Origin: CAVVSD01 sp963757125
GTDB lineage: Bacteria; Actinomycetota; Thermoleophilia; Solirubrobacterales; Solirubrobacteraceae
Assembly (NCBI GenBank): GCA_963757125.1
Contig: CAVWQP010000002.1
Coordinates: forward strand, 275,558 to 339,557
Length of the DNA stretch: 64,000 nt
Direction of reading: 5' to 3'
Positions 58,260-64,000 of this stretch are shown here, piece by piece (positions within the stretch are counted from its first letter, which is position 1; each line of letters begins with the position of its first letter). Below the pieces are notes generated by a model. It was given only the letters and a program-made list of their open reading frames with translations, was not told the DNA's origin and ran no database searches. The translations under genes and the position numbers were made by a program.

Positions 58260-60179
58260 ATGTGCGGCATCGCCGGCGTGCACGAGCACAGGGGCCGCAA
58301 GGCGGTCGACCCGTCGGTCGCGTTGTCGATGCTCGATGCCATCGCCCATCGGGGGCCCGACGACGAGGGGCTCCACGTGACGGAGCGGATCGCGCTCGGC
58401 GCCCGGCGGCTGAGCATCATCGACCCGGAGGGCGGCCACCAGCCGATCGCCAACGAGGACGGCACGGTCGTCGCCGCCTGCAACGGGGAGATCTACAACT
58501 TCCGCGCCCTGCGAGAGCGGCTGCAGCGCTCCGGGCACGTGCTGCGCACGAACGTGGACACCGAGGTCCTGGTGCACCTCTACGAGGAGCTGGGCGAGGG
58601 TCTCGTCGACGAGCTCGACGGCATGTTCGCCTTCTCGATCTGGGACGAGCGCCGACAGAGGCTGCTGCTCGTCCGCGACCGGCTCGGCATCAAGCCGCTG
58701 TATGTCGCCCGCGACGAGGATCGCCTCGTGTTCGGCTCGGAGATCAAGTCGCTGTTGCGCCACCCCGATGTGACCGCGCGTCCCGACCTCGACGGCATCG
58801 CCGGATTCCTGTTCCTCAAGTACGCCCCTGCGCCGCGCACGATGTTCGCCGGGATCGAGGCGCTGCCGCCCGGCCACCTGCTGGTGTCCGACGAGCACGG
58901 CGTCCGGACCCGGCCGTGGTGGGACCTGTCGTTCCAGGGCGCGGCCGAGCACCGAGACGAACGCGATGCGCGGGACGAGCTCCTCGCCCACCTGCGGGCG
59001 GCGGTGCGCAGCCACCTCGTCAGCGACGTGCCGTTCGGCGCCTTCCTCAGCGGCGGCATCGACAGCAGCACGGTCGTCGCGCTGATGACCCAGGAGCTGA
59101 ACCACCCCGTCCGGACGTTCGTCGCCGGGTTCGAGGGTCCGGGCGAGGACCTCAGCGAGCTGCCGTACGCGCGCATGGTCGCCGAGCGCTACGAGACGCA
59201 GCACGAGGAGGTGATCGTCAGCGGGCGCGACCTGGTGGAGCGCGCCCACGATGTCGTCTGGCACCTCGACCAGCCGATCGCCGACATCGCCTGTCTCGCG
59301 AACCTTCTCGTGGCCGAGCTCGCAGCACAGGACGTGAAGATGGTGCTCACCGGCGAAGGCGGCGACGAGCTCTTCGCCGGCTACGCGCGCTACGCGGGAG
59401 AGCGCGTCGCGCCTGTCTTCGAGCGGCTCCCGGCTCCGTTGCGTGCATTCGGCGTGCGTTGGAGCGGCCGCTCGGACGGTCACTCACGTCCTCGCATCGC
59501 CCTGCACGCGCTCTGCCAGCCCGACGAGCAGAGCCGGTTGGCGGCCTGGTTCCCGCTCATGCACCCCGACGCACGTGCGGCGCTCGCCGTCGGCGAGCTC
59601 GGCGCCGCGGTCGCCGCGGCCCCACCGGCGACCCTCATCGCGGACGCGCTCGCCAGGAGCGACGGTCCGGACTCGATCAGCCGGATGCTCTACGTGGACA
59701 CGAAGCAATGGCTGCCCGACGACCTGCTCGCCCGTGGCGACAAGATGAGCATGGCCGCGTCGCTCGAGGCGCGGATCCCGTTGCTGGATCACCGCCTCGT
59801 GGAGTTCGCGGCCTCCCTGCCGACGGATCTCAAGGTCCATGGGTTCACGCGCAAGTACCTGCTGCGAAAGGTCGCGGCCGACCTGTTGCCGGAGCCGATC
59901 CTGCGACGCAGGAAGAAGGGATTCCCCGTGCCCATGGCGGCGTGGCTGCGCGGCGAGGCGCGCGAGATGTGCCACGACCTGCTCTCGCCTGATGCCGTGC
60001 GCCGACGAGGGCTCCTCTCGCCCGAGCGCGTCTCCGGGCTCCTCGCGGAGCACGACGGTGGCACGGCCGACAATGCACCCGTCCTGTGGGCGCTGCTCAG
60101 CCTCGAGCTCTGGCACCGCGCCTTCGTCGACGGCGAGCGGCCCGCCGCTGCTGCGGCCGTCGGGACCGGTCGTGCGTAG
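58260..60179 (+). CDS. asnB: Asparagine synthase (glutamine-hydrolysing)
   Basis: A 639-residue class II amidotransferase. MCGIAGVHEHRGRK begins with the Cys2 nucleophile of the glutaminase domain (1-200). The synthase domain has the PP-loop FLSGGIDSSTVVAL near residue 262 and GEGGDELFAGYARYAGER. It makes asparagine from aspartate, or in polysaccharide clusters amidates a sugar acid. Here it is followed by a glycosyltransferase with an 8-base overlap, so a role in exopolysaccharide modification is likely. Confidence 0.93.
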   Translation: MCGIAGVHEHRGRKAVDPSVALSMLDAIAHRGPDDEGLHVTERIALGARRLSIIDPEGGHQPIANEDGTVVAACNGEIYNFRALRERLQRSGHVLRTNVDTEVLVHLYEELGEGLVDELDGMFAFSIWDERRQRLLLVRDRLGIKPLYVARDEDRLVFGSEIKSLLRHPDVTARPDLDGIAGFLFLKYAPAPRTMFAGIEALPPGHLLVSDEHGVRTRPWWDLSFQGAAEHRDERDARDELLAHLRAAVRSHLVSDVPFGAFLSGGIDSSTVVALMTQELNHPVRTFVAGFEGPGEDLSELPYARMVAERYETQHEEVIVSGRDLVERAHDVVWHLDQPIADIACLANLLVAELAAQDVKMVLTGEGGDELFAGYARYAGERVAPVFERLPAPLRAFGVRWSGRSDGHSRPRIALHALCQPDEQSRLAAWFPLMHPDARAALAVGELGAAVAAAPPATLIADALARSDGPDSISRMLYVDTKQWLPDDLLARGDKMSMAASLEARIPLLDHRLVEFAASLPTDLKVHGFTRKYLLRKVAADLLPEPILRRRKKGFPVPMAAWLRGEAREMCHDLLSPDAVRRRGLLSPERVSGLLAEHDGGTADNAPVLWALLSLELWHRAFVDGERPAAAAAVGTGRA

Positions 60180-61419
60180 CACCACGTTCATGCCGACGGT
60201 GGCCCACGGGATGCGCGCACACCTCGCGCGCACAGAGACCTTCATCACGAACCAGGTGAGGTCGCTGCGCCGGCATCGGTCGATCGTCGTCGCTCACCAC
60301 CGCCGGGCGGAGACGGACGTGCCGCTGGGCGAGGGGGTCGTGGCGGACGAGGAGGTGGCACGCCCGGTCGCGGTCGCCCAGCAGCTCGCCTACCGCACGG
60401 CGAAGGTGGCGCTGCCCTCCGCCACCAACGCGCTCGCCCGGTACGTGCAGGAGCAGGACGCGCGGCTCCTGCACATGCACTACGTGACCGACGCGCGCTT
60501 CCTGCTCGGCCTTCAGCGCAAGGCGGGTCTTCCCACGGTCGTCTCGGCCTACGGCTATGACGTGTCGTCGTTTCCGCAAGGGTGGCACGGGCTTGGCCGT
60601 CGCTACCTGCACCCCGTCTTCGGCCAGGTGGACCTCGTCCTCGCGATGAGCGACGACATGCGGCGCGACGTGTGCGCGCTCGGATGCCCCGAGGAGAAGG
60701 TCCTGGTGCACTACCACGGGTGTGACACGGCGCGCTTCCAGGGGATGGTGCGCCAGCAGTCGCCCCCGGAGGCGCCGGTGGTCCTCTGCGTGGGGCGGCT
60801 GGACGTCCAGAAGGGCCAGGACCTCGTCCTCCGTGCGCTGCGTCTCCTCGAGCGCCGAGGCCGCGAGTTCAGCGTCGTCCTCGTGGGCGAGGGACCGCTC
60901 CGCCCGCGCCTCGAGCAGATCGTCGCCGACTTCGGATGGCAGGACCGGGTCACGTTCGCCGGCCACGTGCGACACGACAGCGACGCGTTCCTCGATCATC
61001 TGCGACGGGCGGATCTGTTCGCCCACCCGAGCGTGACGGTGGACGGCTTGAAGGAGGGCATCCCGGGCGCGATCGTCGAGGCGATGGCGTCCGGGCTGCC
61101 GGTCGTCGCAACGTGGCACGCCGGTATCCCGGCCGTCATCGATCACGAACGCCACGGCCTCCTCGTCCCGGAACGGGACATCGAGGCGCTCGCTGCGGCA
61201 CTCGAGGCGCTCCTCGAGGATGCGGTGCTGCGTGCCCGCCTCGGAGCGGCAGCCGCGGAGCGCGCGCGCGACGAGCTCGACCTCGTCGCGCGGACCGTCG
61301 AGCTGGAGCGGATCTACGCGCGCTTCACCGGAGCGCCGGATGCTCCGCGTGACCCGATGGAAGGCGCGAGGCACCTGGACCGTCTAGGGGACGTGGTCCT
61401 GAACCAGATCGAACCATGA
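60172..61419 (+). CDS. Glycosyltransferase family 4
   Basis: A 415-residue GT-B enzyme. VVSAYGYDVSSFPQG and VHYHGCDTARF lie in the N-terminal part. VVLCVGRLDVQKGQDLVLRALRLL and the nucleotide-sugar motif EGIPGAIVEAMASGLPVVAT, with the E-x7-E pair, lie in the C-terminal part. It retains the sugar anomer and probably builds an exopolysaccharide repeat unit. GTG 60172, with GGGA 7 bases upstream, overlaps asnB; ATG 60190 is an alternative. Confidence 0.9.
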   Translation: MRSTTFMPTVAHGMRAHLARTETFITNQVRSLRRHRSIVVAHHRRAETDVPLGEGVVADEEVARPVAVAQQLAYRTAKVALPSATNALARYVQEQDARLLHMHYVTDARFLLGLQRKAGLPTVVSAYGYDVSSFPQGWHGLGRRYLHPVFGQVDLVLAMSDDMRRDVCALGCPEEKVLVHYHGCDTARFQGMVRQQSPPEAPVVLCVGRLDVQKGQDLVLRALRLLERRGREFSVVLVGEGPLRPRLEQIVADFGWQDRVTFAGHVRHDSDAFLDHLRRADLFAHPSVTVDGLKEGIPGAIVEAMASGLPVVATWHAGIPAVIDHERHGLLVPERDIEALAAALEALLEDAVLRARLGAAAAERARDELDLVARTVELERIYARFTGAPDAPRDPMEGARHLDRLGDVVLNQIEP

Positions 61420-61465
61420 GTCGCCCCGCCGGCTCGACGCCACGCCCCGGACACGGTCGCTGACG

Positions 61466-63292
61466 ATGGACGTCCGCGAGTACGTCAGCGTTCTCCTCCG
61501 CCAGCGACGCCTCGTCGTCGCGGTCATGGCCGTCACCCTGGCGGCGGCGCTCGCCTTCCTGGCGCTGAGGCCGAGTCCCTGGACGGCCGAGGCGACGATC
61601 GCGGTTGAACCCGGCACCGCTGTGGTCGGCGGAGACGTGCGCCAGGACGACATCTCCTACCTCGACCGGCTGGTCAACACCTACGCCACGCTCGGTGCGA
61701 GCCGGGACGTCACCGCGGGGGTCGCGCGTCGGGTCGGCCTTCCGCACGCGCCCGACGTCCAGGTCACCCCGATCCCGAGCACGAACCTCATGACCGTCAA
61801 GGCGACGACGCCCGACGCGCGAACCGCGACGAGGGCTGCCGATGCCGTCGCGGCCGAGCTCATCGAGCAGGTGCGCAAATCGTCGGCGGACGCCGTCGAG
61901 GCTGCGGAGAGCTCGTTCATGCGCCGCCGCGCGGCGCTCGAGGCCGACATCGCGCAGGCCTCCGTCCAGCTCGACTCGAGCCGCGGCTCGGGCGACCGGA
62001 CGGCGGAGCGGCAGCTCCGCGAACGCATCGAGTCGGATCGCGCGAGCCTCGACGCCCAACGCCAGACGTACGAGAGCTATCAGGCCGGCCGCGAGGCGCG
62101 TGCCGGGTCCATCTCGCTCGTGACGCCCGCGGTGCGCGCCACGAAGGCGAGCCGTGGGGTGGGGCAGGTCATCGCCGTCGCGCTGCTTCTCGGAGGCATC
62201 GCGGCCGCCGGGCTCGCATTCGTCGCGGAGAACCTCTCCGGCTCCTTCAGGACGCGCGCCGAGCTCGAGGCGTCGGTCGATTCGCTGGTGCTCGCGGCGA
62301 TCCCACGTGTCTCGGGCGCGAGCCGGCACGCGACCTTCAACGGCGGCTCGCAGGCCGAGGAGGCGTTCCGGAGGCTGCGGACCAACTTCCTCCTCCAGGT
62401 GCGCGAGGACGTACAGACCGTGCTGGTCACGAGCGCCGATCCGGGCGAGGGCAAGACGACGATCGTCGCGAACCTGGGCCGGAGCCTGGCGCAGTCCGGA
62501 CGCTCGGTCGTCCTCGTCGACGCGGATCTCCGCGCCCCACGGCTCCACGAGTTCTTCGGCGAGCCGGTCGCGCCGGGTCTCGGCGACGTCCTGTCGGCGA
62601 GCCCGGACGCGCGGACGCCGAGTGAGGGTCGCAGCTCCAACGGGAAGGCCGCGGAGGCCGGTCTGCTCCGACGCATCACGCACGCACTCCTCGAGGGTGG
62701 GGAGATGCGCCGCGCGGACATCGCGGCCACCGTCGGGCACGCAAGCAACGGCGGGACGTTCACCCGCGCGCTGAAGCTCGGCGTCGCGTCGGGGGTCCTG
62801 ATGACGACCGGCCGGGGGACCTACGAGCTGGTCGACCACGCGTCTCCGGGGTCCGTCGCGATCGACGAGCTGGGCGTCCGCCGCATTCCGGGCATCGCGG
62901 GGCTGGCTCTGCTCCCTGCCGGGCGCTCGATCGACGATCCCGCCACGCTCCTCGGTTCGCGGGCCGCGGAGCGACTGCTCAAGGATCTGCGGCGCACGTT
63001 CGACTTCGTGCTCGTCGACTCACCGGCCGTCCGCGCCGTGCCCGACGCCCTCGCGATCCGCTACAGCGTCGACGACGTCCTGCTGGTCGCCGGGGCGGAC
63101 GTGCAGCGCGACGCGCTTCGCCTGACCCACGACGAGCTCGCACGCGCCGGGGCGCCGCCCATGGGCATCGTCCTCAACAGCGCGAGCGACCGCGGCCTCT
63201 ACCCGTACGTCGCATACCCGTCACGCCATCGCGACGGCGACCTGTCACGCGACGACGAGGCCGGCCTGCCTGAGACGCCGCGCTTCGTCTGA
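61466..63292 (+). CDS. Wzz/BY-kinase-like polysaccharide co-polymerase with an inserted winged-helix-like segment
   Basis: A 608-residue inner-membrane protein. A Wzz domain with helices at about residues 15-36 and 230-255 flanks a periplasmic coiled-coil part. A cytoplasmic ParA/MinD-like ATPase follows: Walker A SADPGEGKTTIVANLG (about 322), Walker A' VVLVDADLRAPRLHEF (about 349), Walker B DFVLVDSPAVRAVPD (about 513). Between A' and B, residues about 388-458 form an extra domain (LLRRITHALLEGGEMRRADI, TFTRALKLGVASGVLMTTGR, GTYEL) that reads like a winged helix. The tail has a small tyrosine group (YPYVAY). It should control exopolysaccharide chain length and export. Confidence 0.88.
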   Translation: MDVREYVSVLLRQRRLVVAVMAVTLAAALAFLALRPSPWTAEATIAVEPGTAVVGGDVRQDDISYLDRLVNTYATLGASRDVTAGVARRVGLPHAPDVQVTPIPSTNLMTVKATTPDARTATRAADAVAAELIEQVRKSSADAVEAAESSFMRRRAALEADIAQASVQLDSSRGSGDRTAERQLRERIESDRASLDAQRQTYESYQAGREARAGSISLVTPAVRATKASRGVGQVIAVALLLGGIAAAGLAFVAENLSGSFRTRAELEASVDSLVLAAIPRVSGASRHATFNGGSQAEEAFRRLRTNFLLQVREDVQTVLVTSADPGEGKTTIVANLGRSLAQSGRSVVLVDADLRAPRLHEFFGEPVAPGLGDVLSASPDARTPSEGRSSNGKAAEAGLLRRITHALLEGGEMRRADIAATVGHASNGGTFTRALKLGVASGVLMTTGRGTYELVDHASPGSVAIDELGVRRIPGIAGLALLPAGRSIDDPATLLGSRAAERLLKDLRRTFDFVLVDSPAVRAVPDALAIRYSVDDVLLVAGADVQRDALRLTHDELARAGAPPMGIVLNSASDRGLYPYVAYPSRHRDGDLSRDDEAGLPETPRFV

Positions 63293-63326
63293 CGCCGCGA
63301 CGCTGAACTCGAGAGGAGCTCAAGAG

Positions 63327-64000
63327 ATGTACCAACCGAGGTTGTCGGTCGTGAGCCACCAGACGCCGGTCGCGGTGATCGGCTGCGGCTACTGGGGCAT
63401 GAACTACGTGCGTGTGCTCAGCGAGCTCCCCGACTCGCGCGTGGCCGTCGTGTGCGACGAGCGCGCCAGCCGGCTCGACGAGGTGGCTCGGCGATTTCCC
63501 GACGTCCAGCTCACGACCAGCATCGAGGAGGCGCTCGACAACGACGCGGTCGAGGCAGCCGTGATCTGCACGCAGGCCGCGACGCATCGCGAGATCGCCG
63601 GTCGCGCGCTCGAGCTCGGCAAGCACGTGTTGGTGGAGAAGCCGCTGACCATCGACGCCACCGAGGCGGACGAGCTCATCGAGTTGGCGGAGAAGGTGGA
63701 TCGGGCGCTTCTGACGGGCCACACGTTCCTCTACAACGGCGGCGTCCGCAGCGTGAAGACGCTGATGGACGACGGGGCGCTCGGCGAGCTGTACTACCTG
63801 TACGCACGCCGCACGAACCTCGGGCCCTTCCGCGCGGACGTCAACGCGCTCTGGGACCTCGCACCGCACGACGTGGCGATCTTCAACTACCTGCTCGGCG
63901 AGACCCCGACGTGGGTCAGCGCCGTCGGCGCACGCGTCCTGCGCAACGGCAGGGAGGACGTCGGGTTCATCTCACTCGGCTATCCCAGCGGGCTCATCGG
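63327..64000 (+). CDS. Gfo/Idh/MocA family oxidoreductase, N-terminal part (runs off window)
   Basis: The ATG at 63327 has GAGAGGAG 8 bases upstream, and the frame stays open to the window end, about 224 residues. VAVIGCGYWGMNYVRVLSEL is the Rossmann NAD-binding motif, HVLVEKPLTIDATEADEL carries the EKP motif, and GHTFLYNGGVRSVKTLMDDGALGELYYLYARR continues into the substrate domain, where WDLAPHDVAIFNYLLG holds the catalytic Asp/His. Such enzymes in polysaccharide clusters oxidise or reduce UDP-sugars, e.g. WlbA-type. It is the fourth gene of the cluster. Confidence 0.92.
   Translation, partial: MYQPRLSVVSHQTPVAVIGCGYWGMNYVRVLSELPDSRVAVVCDERASRLDEVARRFPDVQLTTSIEEALDNDAVEAAVICTQAATHREIAGRALELGKHVLVEKPLTIDATEADELIELAEKVDRALLTGHTFLYNGGVRSVKTLMDDGALGELYYLYARRTNLGPFRADVNALWDLAPHDVAIFNYLLGETPTWVSAVGARVLRNGREDVGFISLGYPSGLI

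Noticed and set aside
1..64000. tRNA, rRNA, CRISPR arrays, insertion sequences, attachment sites and riboswitches
   Set aside because: I looked for clover-leaf ends, regularly spaced repeats, transposase motifs and known riboswitch cores and saw none. A covariance-model search would be needed to exclude weak cases.

Overview
The window is very GC-rich, densely packed DNA from a free-living actinobacterium. Many genes have GTG or TTG starts, same-strand genes often overlap by 4 bases (ATGA/GTGA), and several genes appear to be leaderless behind TANNNT boxes. The mix of families fits the class Thermoleophilia (Solirubrobacterales-like): a sigma factor fused to a zinc-finger tail beside large secreted proteins and subtilases, lutABC, IspH, and GGDEF-HD hybrids. 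That placement is inference from gene content. No tRNA, rRNA, CRISPR array, insertion sequence or prophage was seen.

Layout. 0-3.9 kb: nitrilase C-terminus, methylmalonyl-CoA epimerase, small conserved proteins, an O-methyltransferase. 3.9-8.3 kb: a FIST sensor overlapping a GAF-GAF-GGDEF-HD-GYP protein, then a ferredoxin-reductase-like flavoprotein. 8.3-11.3 kb: an MFS drug exporter divergent from a MarR regulator with a perfect inverted-repeat operator, and an M42 peptidase. 11.3-21 kb: a surface/secreted region with subtilases, a tandem EthD protein, the sigma-zinc-finger fusion and large secreted proteins. Several of these are frameshifted, and 18.4-20.1 kb is heavily degraded or badly sequenced. 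21.3-29.8 kb: an eight-gene operon (NCS1 transporter, pxpA, pxpB, pxpC, biotin carrier, biotin carboxylase, LLM flavin oxidoreductase, bioY) divergent from a GntR regulator. It looks like a biotin-dependent lactam/amide utilisation system. 30-33.5 kb: M24 peptidase, HAD, unknown protein and FxsA in one overlapping operon. 33.5-47 kb: mostly housekeeping and metabolic genes (STAS, Fe-S assembly factor, subtilase, membrane GGDEF-HD-GYP, M28 peptidase, ispH, tag, CoA transferase, metallophosphoesterase, nitronate monooxygenase, PAP2, SDR, glutamine-synthetase-like protein, DipZ-like redoxin). 47.2-50.9 kb: membrane hydrolase-like protein plus a 43-residue partner, SCO, rhodanese-ThiF fusion and its ubiquitin-like sulfur carrier. 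50.9-56.2 kb: tandem MetE-like genes and lutABC. 56.3-64 kb: a cupredoxin-like secreted protein, a polysaccharide-lyase-like protein, and the start of an exopolysaccharide cluster (asparagine synthase, GT4, Wzz/tyrosine-kinase-like ATPase, Gfo/Idh/MocA dehydrogenase).

Data caution. Four otherwise well-conserved genes, including ispH, are each broken by exactly one extra base in a short G run of the plus strand. This is most simply explained by base-calling or assembly error, and the 18.4-20.1 kb stretch may share that cause.
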